Below, piece after piece: positions 44,780-54,532 of a DNA stretch of 64,000 nt. The position numbers and the translations under genes are program-made. The DNA is from Leptonema illini DSM 21528 (GTDB lineage: Bacteria > Spirochaetota > Leptospiria > Leptospirales > Leptonemataceae). Numbering within the stretch: the stretch's first letter is position 1; each line of letters starts with the position of its first letter. The notes below the pieces were generated by a model. It had not been told where the DNA came from, did no database searches, and was given only the letters and a program-made list of their open reading frames with translations. The stretch lies in contig NZ_JH597773.1 in NCBI RefSeq assembly GCF_000243335.1, forward strand, positions 2,944,156 to 3,008,155, written 5' to 3'.

Positions 44780-45115
44780 ATGGCAGAGGCTAAACAACGC
44801 GTTGATGTTACACCCGAGGCGGCAGCCGTCATTCGGAAGCTGCACTCCCTGCACGGCAATCTCATCTTTCATCAATCAGGAGGATGCTGTGACGGCTCGG
44901 CACCGATGTGCTACAGAGCGGACGAATTTCTTATCTCGGAACACGACGTTCTGCTCGGTACTATCGAAGAGACGCCGTTTTATATGAGTGCCGGGCAGTT
45001 CGAATACTGGCAGCATACCTTCCTGACCGTCGATATCGTGCCGGGAAAAGGCGGATTCTCTCTTGAGGCCTCGGAAGGGGTGCGATTCCATATCAGGAGT
45101 CGGTTGCTCGAATAA
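44780..45115 (+). CDS. DUF779 domain protein
   Basis: 111 aa. The DUF779 pattern LIFHQSGGCCDGSAPMCY includes clustered cysteines, and FWQ-like FEYWQHTFLTVDIV follows. The family occurs next to aldehyde dehydrogenases, where its role is unknown (possibly a co-factor or aldehyde-related accessory protein). CAGGAGGATAG precedes the ATG. There is almost no room for its own promoter, so expression should depend on read-through of the two terminators just upstream. Confidence 0.9.
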   Translation: MAEAKQRVDVTPEAAAVIRKLHSLHGNLIFHQSGGCCDGSAPMCYRADEFLISEHDVLLGTIEETPFYMSAGQFEYWQHTFLTVDIVPGKGGFSLEASEGVRFHIRSRLLE

Positions 45116-45136
45116 TCCGGCACATCGTGCATTATT
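45111..45136. terminator. Hairpin between convergent genes, weak terminator
   Basis: AATAAT-ccg-GCAC-atc-GTGC-ATTATT: the outer 6-bp and inner 4-bp stems are interrupted by a 3-base bulge; no good U-run. Lies between DUF779 and the FAH gene. Confidence 0.35.
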
Positions 45137-45149
45137 CCAACCTGGCCCT

Positions 45150-45746
45150 CTACTCCGCCACCCACGAGGCCGAAGCAATGACTCCACCTTTATAGAGAAT
45201 ACGCCCATCAAAGCGATCGCCTGCCTTAAAACCCGCAGCTCCAGCCGGAGTGCCCGTCAGAATCACATCGTTGTCTTCAAGCCCGAACTCCCGGTCGATC
45301 TCTTTGATCAGCCGATCGGGCGGAAACAGCATATCGGTCACACCGCCCTTCTGCCTCAGCTCTTCATTGATGAAAAGCTCAAGTGAAAGATGCTCCATCC
45401 CATCGGGTAACGCCACAAAAGGACCGAGAAGAGCCGATTCTCTGAAGGCCTTAGATCTTTCCCAGGGAAGGCCCTTCTCTTTCAACGAATTCTGAAGATC
45501 TTGCAGCGTCAGATCCAGGGCAACGGCGACAGGGCGGACTCCCCGGATCAAAAGAGCAATCTCGCCCTCAAAACGGATTCCGATACGGTCGGTTGCGAGA
45601 AGCCTGTTTGAAAGGGCGCTTCCGGGCTTGATAAATAGGACCGGCTCATCGGGCACGGAGTTCCCGAGTTCCTGTGCGTGGGCGGCGTAGTTCCGACCAA
45701 CACAGACCAGTTTCTGTGGACGAAAGTTGATCCCCCATATTCCCAT
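45150..45746 (-). CDS. Fumarylacetoacetate hydrolase family protein
   Basis: About 198 aa. KLVCVGRNYAAHAQELGN and PVLFIKP begin the FAH fold; FEGEIALLI carries metal-binding Glu residues and ILTGTPAGAAGFKAGD ends the active-site lid. The short length suits the YcgM-like branch (acylpyruvase or fumarylpyruvate hydrolase, oxaloacetate decarboxylase). The start is uncertain: ATG 45746 has no clear ribosome site and a TTG at 45842 would add 32 residues of unrelated sequence. Confidence 0.83.
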   Translation of the reverse strand: MGIWGINFRPQKLVCVGRNYAAHAQELGNSVPDEPVLFIKPGSALSNRLLATDRIGIRFEGEIALLIRGVRPVAVALDLTLQDLQNSLKEKGLPWERSKAFRESALLGPFVALPDGMEHLSLELFINEELRQKGGVTDMLFPPDRLIKEIDREFGLEDNDVILTGTPAGAAGFKAGDRFDGRILYKGGVIASASWVAE

Positions 45747-45962
45747 TGAGCGAAAGCCATGGCTCGCTTTCTCATGCACCGGGCTCGAGTCATGCGGATT
45801 TTTGTTGCTGAGATAATAAAGAAAATTGAGAATCACAATCAAGCAGCCCTCTGACTGCCAGGCATCGGTTCAGGAATTCCGCCTCCTATGAAACTTTTTC
45901 AGAAAAATTCCGGACATTATTCGGCTATTTAACGTCGATTTCGTCCTATATCCGGTCGGTAT

Positions 45963-48297
45963 ATGCGCGCTCAGATCCTCATCGTTCCAATGCTTCTCTC
46001 CTTGCTGGCCTGCAAGGCGGAGCCGGCGCGCCTTGAGCTGCTGCTCGACGACCATCGCACCATCGAATTCCATCATCTCAGCGGATCAAATCCCGTGACG
46101 GATCCCGACTTTCCATCGCACACCCTGCTCTGGCAGGCCGTCGATTCAAACAGCGAGCTGCATCAGGGGTTTTACAGCGGTCGCCTTTATATCAGACTAA
46201 CCCTCTCCGACAGCCAGAACGGAAAATACCGCATCCGCTTTCGCAACTCCAACCTCGAGAATGTGGATTTCCTCGATCCGGCGACCGGCGCCGTTATACA
46301 TGAAGGCGTGCGCAGCCGTTCACGGGCCGTCTTTCCATCGTTTGAGCTCGACACAGACGGCGGGCGGTCGCTTCTGATCCGCGTCGATTCGCGAACGCCG
46401 TACAGGCTTCCGCTTGAGATCATTCCCGAATCGGAATGGACCAATACGGAGCGACTGAGCGGCATCGTACCGGCCTTCGTTGGCGGGGCGACTCTGACGC
46501 TGCTTGTTTATTATTTTCTGCTCTGGCGCCGGACGGGCGATCGTTCATCGCTGTATTTTTTGCCGTATCTGCTTTTCGTTTCGCTCCATCGACTCACGTA
46601 TCACGGTGTGCTGACGCCGCTTCTCAAGCCCGATAACGGGCATCTGCAACTGCCTCTTGCTCTTTTCTTCTCTCTCGGAGCGACGATTATCCTGCTGCTC
46701 TGGACGAACCACTTCTTGAGGCCGCTCATATTCGGTCCGGCGATGCGGTACCTCACTCAGCTTTCGGTCATCATAACCGCCGCGCTGCTCGTGGCCGTTC
46801 CATTCACGCCGTATCTTGCGAATCAGCTTACGTATCTCATGGCCCTGCCCTATTCCGTTTATCTGATTCTTCTCGGCTTTACGGCCGCCCGGATGGGCTA
46901 CGGACCGGCGCTGTATTTTGGGTTATCCGTTCTAACGTTTCCCGTCAGCATCATTACGACCTTTCTTCTTACCGTGGGCATGTCATCCATTCCCCCCTAC
47001 GTTGATTTTGCCGTAGACGCCTCTTTCCTTCTTCAGATACTGCTTCGACGGGCTTCGCAGCGAGGTCCAGGAGGCGCACGACAAACTGGAATCCGAGGTC
47101 AGGCTGCGCACCGCAGAGCTCCGGGAAGAGGTAATTGAACGAACGCGAGCGCAGAAAAGCGCCGAAGAGGCGAACCGGGCGAAGACGCAATTCCTTGCCA
47201 ATATCTCGCATGAGATACGCACTCCGATGAACGTTATCCTTGGCACGAACGAATTACTCAGAGAACAGCCCGATCTGAAAGAAGATCAGCGCCAGCTGTT
47301 AGGGGCCATGCATCAGGCCGGCGTCTCGCTGTTACAGATACTCGACGACGTTCTTCAGACTTCCAGGCTCGAACTCGGACAGGTTAACGTTAACCAGCAG
47401 GACTTTCTACTTCGCGAGTGGCTCGATCACCTCTGCGCTCCGTTCGCTCTGCGTATGAAGTCGGTGGGTCTTTCCTTTCAAACACAGATCGATGACGTGC
47501 CCGATCGGTTGATCGGCGACGCCACAAGCGCTTCACAGATTCTGGGTAACCTGCTCTCGAATGCCGTGAAGTTCACGTCACAGGGGTCGGTACAGCTGAT
47601 CGTCAGCAAAGCGGAGGAGCGAGACGGCAAGGTGGGTATTCGTTTTTCGGTTATCGACACAGGCATCGGAATACCCGAAGAGGATCATGCTTACATTTTC
47701 TCGCCGTTTTCGCCCGCCAGCTCGCGTACGGCGGCACGCTACGGGGGTACGGGTCTGGGGTTATCCATCGCTCGTTCGCTGACGAAGCTGCTTGGCGGAA
47801 CGCTGACGTTCGAGAGCCGCATCGGATCGGGTTCGCAGTTTACGCTGACTCTGCCCTTTCGAACGGTGCAGGAAAAGCCGGTCACGGCGCCGGCTGCTGA
47901 ACGTTTCATAAACGCTCGAATCCTTCTGGCAGAGGATCAGCCCGAAAACCGTTTCCTTTTCGACAGATACTTAAGAAAGCATGTACGTGAGCTTATCTTC
48001 GCCGAAGACGGCGAACAGGCTGTAACGACCTATTCGTCCACAGCCTTTGATCTTATTTTAATGGATATCCGCATGCCGGTCATGGACGGCTATGAGGCCT
48101 ATGTTCGCATTCGTGAATTCGAAAGCGCCAGCGGCCGACATCATACCCCTGTACTGGCGCTCACCGCTCATGCCATGGATGCCGATCAGGACCGTCTGCG
48201 TCAGACGGGATTTGATGAGATCCTCACCAAACCCGTTCGTAAGACTGACCTGCTCGACGCCATCCAGCGTCATGTCGATGTCGTTCGTCCTTTTTAG
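45963..48297 (+). pseudogene. Hybrid sensor histidine kinase interrupted by a frameshift
   Basis: The first open frame (45963-47138) encodes a lipobox protein (LLAC), a periplasmic jelly-roll domain and seven membrane helices of the 7TMR-DISM type. Its frame is lost at about 47017-47060; in the next frame the protein continues as LRSEVQEAHDKLES, then FLANISHEIRTPMN with the phospho-acceptor His, an ATPase domain (GGTGLGLSIARSL) and a receiver domain with Asp in LILMDIRMPVMDG, ending at 48297. The second frame has no start codon before the His box. Either a real disruption, a small deletion, or a sequencing error. Confidence 0.85.
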
Positions 48298-48298
48298 A

Positions 48299-49300
48299 TC
48301 AAAGCAGCTCGGCGATCTGCACGGCGTTCAGGGCGGCGCCTTTCAGAAGCTGGTCACCGACGACGAATAGCTGTACGTTTGTTCCGCTCTGATCGTCATA
48401 GTCCATACGAACGCGGCCGACATAGACGTCGTCTTTGCCCGAAACCTCAAGCGGCATGGGAAAGCGATTGGCCTGACGGTTATCCAGCACCTTTACTCCG
48501 GGGAAGGCTGCGAGCGCCTCGCGCATCTTTTCAACATCGCCCTTCTCGCGAAGCTCAAGATGAATGGACTCGGCGTGAGCACGAAACGTACTCACACGCA
48601 CGCAGGTGGGAGCGATGGCGATATTCGCATCACCGAGGATCTTATGCGTTTCCTTGACCATTTTCACCTCTTCCTGGTTATACCCCGACTCGGGGTCCAT
48701 CGAAGAGTTATGGCTGAAGACGTTGAAGGCCAGCTGATGCGGCAGAATATTCGTCGGAACCTCGGTTCCGGCCAGATGCGCCTTCGCCTGATCTTCAAGC
48801 TCCTGCATCGCGGCGGCGCCTGCGCCCGAAGCGGCCTGATAGGTCGATACGATGATCTTTTTCACGCCGTATAACTTGTAGATCGGATAAACGGCCATCA
48901 GCAGAATGATCGTCGAGCAGTTCGGATTGGCGATGATGCCTTTATGCAGTTTTACGGCCTCGGGGTTGATCTCGGGCACGACAAGCGGCACCTCGGGATC
49001 CATACGAAAGGCGCTTGAGTTATCCACGACCACACAACCCGACGATACGGCCACGGGACCGTACTGCTTGCTAATCGACCCGCCGGCGCTGAAAAGCGCC
49101 ACCTGAACGTCATGAAAGGAATCCTCTGAAAGAGCCTCAACCGTATATTCTTTGCCGCGAAACGTCATCGTCTTACCGGCCGAGCGCGGTGAAGCAAGCA
49201 GCTTCAGCTGACCGACATCAACGTTACGGTTTTCAAGAACCTTGAGGATCTCGACGCCAACGGCGCCGGTCGCCCCAACGACGGCATAATTCTTCGACAT
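48299..49300 (-). CDS. asd: Aspartate-semialdehyde dehydrogenase
   Basis: 333 aa. NADP-binding GATGAVG (residues 9-15), catalytic Cys128 in IANPNCST, and the family blocks STYQAASGAG, AFNVFSHNSS and VSTFRAHAES with the active-site His region. It reduces aspartyl phosphate to aspartate semialdehyde, the branch point to diaminopimelate/lysine, threonine and methionine. GGAG precedes the ATG. Convergent with the kinase relic; one base separates the stops. No biosynthetic neighbours are nearby. Confidence 0.95.
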   Translation of the reverse strand: MSKNYAVVGATGAVGVEILKVLENRNVDVGQLKLLASPRSAGKTMTFRGKEYTVEALSEDSFHDVQVALFSAGGSISKQYGPVAVSSGCVVVDNSSAFRMDPEVPLVVPEINPEAVKLHKGIIANPNCSTIILLMAVYPIYKLYGVKKIIVSTYQAASGAGAAAMQELEDQAKAHLAGTEVPTNILPHQLAFNVFSHNSSMDPESGYNQEEVKMVKETHKILGDANIAIAPTCVRVSTFRAHAESIHLELREKGDVEKMREALAAFPGVKVLDNRQANRFPMPLEVSGKDDVYVGRVRMDYDDQSGTNVQLFVVGDQLLKGAALNAVQIAELL

Positions 49301-49448
49301 GGGAGACTCCTGCTTCCGAAATAGAATGTCACAACAAGTTTACTCAAAAAACCAACGTCCGTGTTGTTTTTTGAGGGGCGACTTCTGAAGCTCTGGCTCC
49401 GATTTTCTGCTTCCGGCTACAGGGCAAAGCGCTTTTTCTGTATGAAGT

Positions 49449-50321
49449 ATGGCCGCAGTTCCCGAGAACACACCGCCTCGTACAGCAAACGGGAGCACGC
49501 GAACAGGAATGACGCACGACTCCCCGAAGGTTTCCCGAAAAACCGGCGCGGGCCCGATGAAGGCCGGGTTGCTCTGGCTTCTGCTTGGCGCTGAACGGCG
49601 AACGATTGCGACGCGGCTATCGTCCGACGAGCTGCTCGAACTGGCAGAAGGCGGCAGGGCCTATAAAGCGGCCTCTTCGCGCGATAAGGCAAAGGCGCTG
49701 CATACGGTACGAAGGGTTCTCGCGAACGAACGTGAGCACTCCTGGCCGGCCGCGCTCAGTGCCGGCCTGTTCGTTCTGGCGGCCGCCCTTTTCGTCGCAC
49801 ATGCCGCCCTGCGCCCCGAACAACCTTTTCTTTATCTGCTTTCGCTTTTCGGACCGCTTCTGATCGGATGCATCTCACCGCTCATGCTCTATCTGCTTCC
49901 GGCCTACCGTCGCGTCGGCCTCTTCTCGCCGTCGGGCTTCCTTTACGCTCCGCCGGCCTTTGTTGCGCTTCTCTGGCTGCTCTTCTTGATCAATACCTCC
50001 TCTGACATCCCGATTGCCCGACTTCCGTTTTTTGAACTGAGCATTTTGAGCCTCGGCGCACTTCTTGCTCCGCTGCTTGAAGAGATATTTTTTCGCGAGC
50101 TCCTGCCGGGCTCGGTCGGGCGGTCGCCGCATTTCGCCGGCCATCTGGGATCGGCCGTTCTCTTTGCGGTGCTTCACCTGCCCGTCGATGGATGGCAGTT
50201 TGTTTATTATCTGATGGCAGCGGCTACGTTATCGCTGCTTCGCATCCTGAGCGGCAATCTGCTCTGGCCCATCGCCGTTCACAGCGCGGCCAATATCGCC
50301 TCGCTCTGGATCATGCGATAG
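49449..50321 (+). CDS. CPBP family intramembrane metalloprotease
   Basis: Up to 290 aa with about eight membrane helices. The family motifs are EEIFFRE (EExxxR), FAVLH with the second-metal His, and HSAANI near the C-terminus. CPBP (Abi/CAAX) proteins are membrane proteases of often unknown substrate. The start is uncertain; ATG 49449, 49509 and 49557 are all in frame and none has a good ribosome site. The N-terminal 40 residues are soluble and low in conservation features. Confidence 0.85.
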   Translation: MAAVPENTPPRTANGSTRTGMTHDSPKVSRKTGAGPMKAGLLWLLLGAERRTIATRLSSDELLELAEGGRAYKAASSRDKAKALHTVRRVLANEREHSWPAALSAGLFVLAAALFVAHAALRPEQPFLYLLSLFGPLLIGCISPLMLYLLPAYRRVGLFSPSGFLYAPPAFVALLWLLFLINTSSDIPIARLPFFELSILSLGALLAPLLEEIFFRELLPGSVGRSPHFAGHLGSAVLFAVLHLPVDGWQFVYYLMAAATLSLLRILSGNLLWPIAVHSAANIASLWIMR

Positions 50322-50356
50322 AGCCGGCGCCTGCTTCAGTCGTAGCAATAGCAAAC

Positions 50357-50377
50357 CGTATGTCGATGCGACATACG
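50357..50377. terminator. Perfect hairpin between convergent genes
   Basis: CGTATGTCG (50357-50365), loop ATG, CGACATACG (50369-50377): 9-bp perfect stem adjoining the stop codon of the minus-strand gene. No U-tract, so weak as a terminator; may protect mRNA ends. Confidence 0.5.
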
Positions 50378-51112
50378 TTATCGTACGTATATCTTCGTGA
50401 AATCAAAGGGCTCGGGCAGGGCCGTTTTCGCGTCTTTTAGATTCGCCTTCGGCTTCTGCACGGACTCCGTATCGACGGCCTCGGTCATATAACCCGACTC
50501 CAGACGCTGCCCGTCTTTCAAGAAAACGATGCGCTTTGCTTCACTGAAATTCTCGAAAAGCGTGAGCGTCAGGCATATCTGATACATGCGCGCAATGCGG
50601 ATGACGTTCTCCTCGCTTTCTCCGCCTACTGACCGACGATGCCGATGCAGCACCTTATTCAAATACGCCGAGTCGACGTCGATATAGAGATCCCCTTCGC
50701 GCATCCAGAAGCGACTGACGGCAAGATCAAGTGACGGAAAGAAATAGCCCGGAGCGGAGGGGCGGGACTTGCCCTGCACAAGAGGGAAGGGAGAACGCAC
50801 AACGTAGGCAAGATGTCGTGCATCCTGTTCGAGATCGCCCGTCTTTTCCATCTGCTCGTGCAGCTGCAAGATGCTGTGATCATGCCGGGAGAGCGTGAAA
50901 TACGGAATATCTTCGCGAGAATCAAGAGCGGGAAAGGAATAGCTCAGGCCTGGAACAAGCAGGCGAAACGGATTCGACGAGGTCAGCACGCTGCCCGAAA
51001 TGAAGATCAGAAAAACGGCCCACGCAAGCAGATAGAGACGGAACTGCGGTTCGGCCTCAAACCGGTCGATCAGGCGGGAGATGCGGCTACGCAGCGGCTG
51101 AAGGTATTTCAT
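50378..51112 (-). CDS. Membrane-anchored GerMN-like domain protein
   Basis: 244 aa. One membrane helix (residues 26-46), then an extracytoplasmic part. The segment DLYIDVDSAYLNKVLHRHRR through RIARMYQICLTLTLFENFSE and RIVFLKDGQ follows the GerMN rhythm (strand, helix with T-L-T-x-F, strand, DGQ), a domain found in spore and envelope proteins. Function unknown. AGGA precedes ATG 51112. Confidence 0.7.
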   Translation of the reverse strand: MKYLQPLRSRISRLIDRFEAEPQFRLYLLAWAVFLIFISGSVLTSSNPFRLLVPGLSYSFPALDSREDIPYFTLSRHDHSILQLHEQMEKTGDLEQDARHLAYVVRSPFPLVQGKSRPSAPGYFFPSLDLAVSRFWMREGDLYIDVDSAYLNKVLHRHRRSVGGESEENVIRIARMYQICLTLTLFENFSEAKRIVFLKDGQRLESGYMTEAVDTESVQKPKANLKDAKTALPEPFDFTKIYVR

Positions 51113-51296
51113 AGGAGTCCTGAGCTCAGGAAGCGGATTCTTCCGCTCACATGTGGCTTTTCAATTTCATTTTTTTCAACGGAGCCGCCCCGCAAACTTT
51201 TTTTCTTGCTCTGGCTGAATCTCTGTTCAGAATTGAAGCAACCCAGAAGTCGCTTCAGGGTCAGAAAAAACAGATCTCTCCGGGAGTTTTCGATTC

Positions 51297-52952
51297 ATGC
51301 AAAAAACATACGACTACATTGTCATCGGCTCAGGCTTCGGCGGAAGCGTATCGGCCCTTCGACTGGCTCAGAAAGGCTATTCTGTCGCCGTTCTGGAAGC
51401 CGGCAAACGGTATCGCAGCGAAGAATTTCCGCGCACGAACTGGAGCCTGAAAAAATTCCTCTGGATTCCGGGCCTGGCCATGTACGGCATCCAGCGCATC
51501 AATCTCTTGAAAAACGTTTTGATCCTTTCCGGGGCGGGCGTCGGCGGAGGCAGCCTCGTCTATGCCAACACGCTTTACGTTCCCCTGCCGGCCTTTTTCG
51601 ATAATCCTATCGTAAAAAAGATGGGGGGAGATAAAGTGCTTCTGCCGTTTTACGAACTGGCAAAGAAGATGCTCGGCGTCGAGCAGACTCCCCGTATCTT
51701 CAAGGCCGACGAGATGCTGCGTGACACGGCCGTTGAGATGGGCTTCGGCGATACCTTTAAATCGACGCCGGCCGGCGTGTATTTCGGCACTCCCGACACG
51801 ACGCATCCCGATCCCTATTTTGGCGGCGAAGGCCCCGAGCGCGTCGGCTGCAACTACTGCGGCGGCTGCATGGTCGGATGTCGCAACAATTCAAAGAACA
51901 CGCTCGACAAGAACTACCTCTTCTTCGCCGAACGGCTCGGCGTCGAGATCATTCCCGAAACGAAGGTCGTCGACATCGTTCCACAGAATGAAGATGGTTC
52001 TCAGGGTTATACAATTTACACGAAGTCGTCGACAGGCTCCGCTCCGAAGCGCACGTTTCAAACGAAGGGCATCGTGCTCTCGGCCGGCGTGCTTGGAACG
52101 ATGAAGCTGCTATGGTCGATGAAGCAGAAAGGACGCATGCCGCGCATCTCCGATCGCCTCGGTCATGTGGTGCGGACGAACTCCGAATCGATTATAGGCG
52201 TCACCGCACGCAGCTCGAACGTCGATTACAGCCACGGCATCGCCATCACATCGAGCGTCTTTCCCGATCCCGACACGCATATCGAGCCCGTGCGTTATCC
52301 AGAAGGATCTGACGCCATGAACGGCCTGGCCGCTCCGGTCATGGTGGACGGCGGAGGCTGGATTCCGCGTCAGATCCGATTTTTATTCGCCATGCTGCTT
52401 CATCCGATCCGGGGTCTGCGTCTCACCTGGCCCGTCGGATTCGCGAAACGCTCGATCATCCTGCTCGTCATGCAGAGCGTGGATAACTACATCAGCATCC
52501 AGAATAAAAGGACCTTCTTCTGGCCCTGGTCGAAGATTCTCACGACGAAAATGGAAAAAGGCGGCCATCTTCCGTCGTATATTCCGATTGCAAACGAATT
52601 CGCACGAGCCCTCGCTCGCCGCATGAAGGGCTATGCACGCAGCTCCATCAACGAGGTGCTGCTCGATATTCCGACGACGGCGCATATTCTCGGCGGTGCC
52701 GTCATCGGTGAAACGCCCGAAGAAGGCGTCATCGATTTGCAGAATCGCCTTTTCGGTTACGAGAACTTCATCGTCTGCGACGGCTCGATGGTGCCGGCGA
52801 ATCTTGGCGTCAATCCGAGCCTGACGATTACGGCGTTATCCGAGCGTGCGATGTCGCTTGTTCCTCCGAAATCGCAGATGCATCATTTTGGTTTCGAGAA
52901 AACCTGGAATGTGACGACGTTGCTGGAAGGGGCTTTAAGCAAACAGGCCTGA
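51297..52952 (+). CDS. GMC family oxidoreductase (cholesterol oxidase-like)
   Basis: 551 aa. FAD-binding [18 protein letters not shown] (about residues 10-27) and VLEAGKRY start the protein. The block [17 protein letters not shown] and the Cys-rich [20 protein letters not shown] (about 182-201) are typical of the cholesterol oxidase-like branch; the C-terminal [20 protein letters not shown] with TALSERA is the GMC flavin motif. It should oxidise a hydrophobic alcohol or sterol-like substrate in the cytosol. No signal peptide. A hairpin follows the stop. Confidence 0.9.
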   Translation: MQKTYDYIVIGSGFGGSVSALRLAQKGYSVAVLEAGKRYRSEEFPRTNWSLKKFLWIPGLAMYGIQRINLLKNVLILSGAGVGGGSLVYANTLYVPLPAFFDNPIVKKMGGDKVLLPFYELAKKMLGVEQTPRIFKADEMLRDTAVEMGFGDTFKSTPAGVYFGTPDTTHPDPYFGGEGPERVGCNYCGGCMVGCRNNSKNTLDKNYLFFAERLGVEIIPETKVVDIVPQNEDGSQGYTIYTKSSTGSAPKRTFQTKGIVLSAGVLGTMKLLWSMKQKGRMPRISDRLGHVVRTNSESIIGVTARSSNVDYSHGIAITSSVFPDPDTHIEPVRYPEGSDAMNGLAAPVMVDGGGWIPRQIRFLFAMLLHPIRGLRLTWPVGFAKRSIILLVMQSVDNYISIQNKRTFFWPWSKILTTKMEKGGHLPSYIPIANEFARALARRMKGYARSSINEVLLDIPTTAHILGGAVIGETPEEGVIDLQNRLFGYENFIVCDGSMVPANLGVNPSLTITALSERAMSLVPPKSQMHHFGFEKTWNVTTLLEGALSKQA

Positions 52953-52969
52953 AAAAAGTGACACGGAGT

Positions 52970-52990
52970 GGAAGGCCGCGGTGGCCTTCC
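52970..52990 (+). terminator. Hairpin after GMC oxidoreductase gene
   Basis: GGAAGGCC (52970-52977), loop GCGGT, GGCCTTCC (52983-52990): perfect 8-bp stem, followed only by a mixed CGATTTCTC, so a weak terminator. Confidence 0.6.
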
Positions 52991-53052
52991 CGATTTCTCT
53001 ATCTATGAAGCCTGCTGACTAACCCGACACCAGGCGGAGCCATCAGGGATTA

Positions 53053-53658
53053 TCAGGGCTTTATAAGAAAACGCTCGATCAAAGCCGTTACAGCCGGATA
53101 CACGACAGCGAAAGCGACGATCGCCGAGAGAATCCACCGCGTCAAACTGCTGATCTCACGATGCACGACGGCGAAATCGGCCTTCATTTCGGCTCGAAGC
53201 TCCGACAGGCCACCCTTCAAATCCGCCTGCAGGCGACTGTGGCCGGTCACCATGTCGGCACGAAGCTCGGCTATCCCGCTCTCCATGTCTGCACGTAGCT
53301 CGGCTATCCCGGTCTCCATGTCGGCACGTAGCTCGGCCATTTCCGTCTTTAGCTCTGTGCGAAGATTCGCCATATCGGCTTTCAGCTCAGAACGCATCTC
53401 ATAGAATTCAGAACGCAGGCCCGCCATCTCCGTTTTCAGCTCTGTGCGCATCTCGGCCATGTCGGCCCGCATTCCGGCCATCTCGACGCGTATGAGGGCA
53501 GTCTCTTCAGAGAGGCGATGTTCGGAACGGGAATGTGACACGGCAAGCACCTCTTCTTTGAGAGTAAGCAGTACCGAGCCCAGATAGTCAACGAATTTTG
53601 ACGTTCCCTGCTCTCCGAGCAGGCGTCGCAATTCAGCGGGAAGATTTTCAGGGTTCAT
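53053..53658 (-). CDS. Coiled-coil repeat protein with C-terminal membrane anchor
   Basis: 201 aa. Central region (about 55-160) has 11-residue repeats of the type MRADMAEMRTELKTEM and ELRADMESGIA, predicting a long amphipathic coiled coil. The C-terminus has one membrane helix (WILSAIVAFAVVYPAVTAL). Similar to coiled-coil proteins of unknown function seen in spirochetes (DUF1640-like), but not a secure match. ATG 53658 has AGGAATAAC; the repeats are encoded by near-identical 33-base units. Confidence 0.75.
   Translation of the reverse strand: MNPENLPAELRRLLGEQGTSKFVDYLGSVLLTLKEEVLAVSHSRSEHRLSEETALIRVEMAGMRADMAEMRTELKTEMAGLRSEFYEMRSELKADMANLRTELKTEMAELRADMETGIAELRADMESGIAELRADMVTGHSRLQADLKGGLSELRAEMKADFAVVHREISSLTRWILSAIVAFAVVYPAVTALIERFLIKP
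53264..53329 (-). repeat. Two near-identical 33-base units in the coiled-coil gene
   Basis: AGCTCGGCTATCCCG begins units at 53264 and 53297, differing at 2 of 33 bases; further degenerate copies extend to about 53500. Each unit encodes 11 residues, so it is a coding repeat, able to expand or contract in frame. Confidence 0.75.
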
Positions 53659-53773
53659 GTTATTCCTGGTGGCAATTCGGTCGATCGTGCGCGATTTTTT
53701 TTCAGCGAACGAGAGGCCAGGATCGGCCAGAAAAAGGTTCTTCGACGATGCCGTTTCCCCCTTTCTTTGTTCC

Positions 53774-54532
53774 ATGATGCCAGCTCTTTTTGTCGGCCAT
53801 GGAAGCCCGATGAACGCCCTTTCTGAAAACGATTTTTCAAGAGAATGGAAGCGCCTTGGTGCCACCATCGAGCGCCCTCGCGCCATTCTCGCCGTATCTG
53901 CACACTGGCTGCGTCGCGGCACGGCCGTTACAGCCATGACGCAACCTGCGACCATCCACGATTTCTACGGCTTCCCCGAAGAGCTCTTCTCGGTTCAATA
54001 CCAGGCTCCAGGCAGCCCTGAGTTAGCCAGGCGCGTGGCCGATCTCGTCGGATCAACGGCTCTCGATCAGGAATGGGGGCTCGATCATGGAACCTGGAGC
54101 GTGCTCGTTCACATGTATCCAGAGGCGAACATTCCCGTCATCCAGCTCAGCCTTGATATACAGCTCTCGGCTCAAGAGCATTACGATCTCGGGCGCAGAC
54201 TGCAGCCCCTTCGCGAAGAAGGCGTCCTGATTCTCGGAAGCGGCGATATCGTGCATAACCTCGGCCGCATGGACTGGGGACGCCGACAGGGTTTCGACTG
54301 GGCCGAGAGCGTAAACGAGCAGGTGAAGCAATGGATCAAAGCCGAAGACCATAGATCTGTGATCGACTGCGAGAAGCTGGGCGGCGATTTCAAACAGGCC
54401 ATCCCAACACCCGATCACTTCTGGCCTTTGCTCTACGTACTGGGCGCATCGAAAGTAGGCGAGGCTATGGAATTCTTCAACGACGCCATTCTCTTCGGCG
54501 CCATTTCGATGACGGGAGTGAAGATAGGTTAA
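53774..54532 (+). CDS. DODA-type extradiol aromatic ring-opening dioxygenase (YgiD-like)
   Basis: 252 aa. Metal His candidates lie in FVGHGSPMNAL, VSAHW and LDHGTWSVL; GSGDIVHNLGRM follows. This is the LigB-superfamily DODA branch (YgiD of E. coli), which cleaves DOPA-like catechols. Two adjacent ATGs (53774, 53777) are possible starts; neither has a strong ribosome site. Divergent from the coiled-coil gene. Its stop overlaps the convergent EEP gene by 4 bases. Confidence 0.9.
   Translation: MMPALFVGHGSPMNALSENDFSREWKRLGATIERPRAILAVSAHWLRRGTAVTAMTQPATIHDFYGFPEELFSVQYQAPGSPELARRVADLVGSTALDQEWGLDHGTWSVLVHMYPEANIPVIQLSLDIQLSAQEHYDLGRRLQPLREEGVLILGSGDIVHNLGRMDWGRRQGFDWAESVNEQVKQWIKAEDHRSVIDCEKLGGDFKQAIPTPDHFWPLLYVLGASKVGEAMEFFNDAILFGAISMTGVKIG

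Noticed and set aside
47227..48297. ATG 47227 as start of an independent kinase/receiver protein
   Set aside because: The His box lies just before this ATG in the same frame, so a protein starting here would lack its phospho-acceptor; a frameshifted gene explains both halves better.
53240..53500. Repeats as a CRISPR or minisatellite
   Set aside because: The units are contiguous without spacers and encode an 11-residue coiled-coil repeat in frame.
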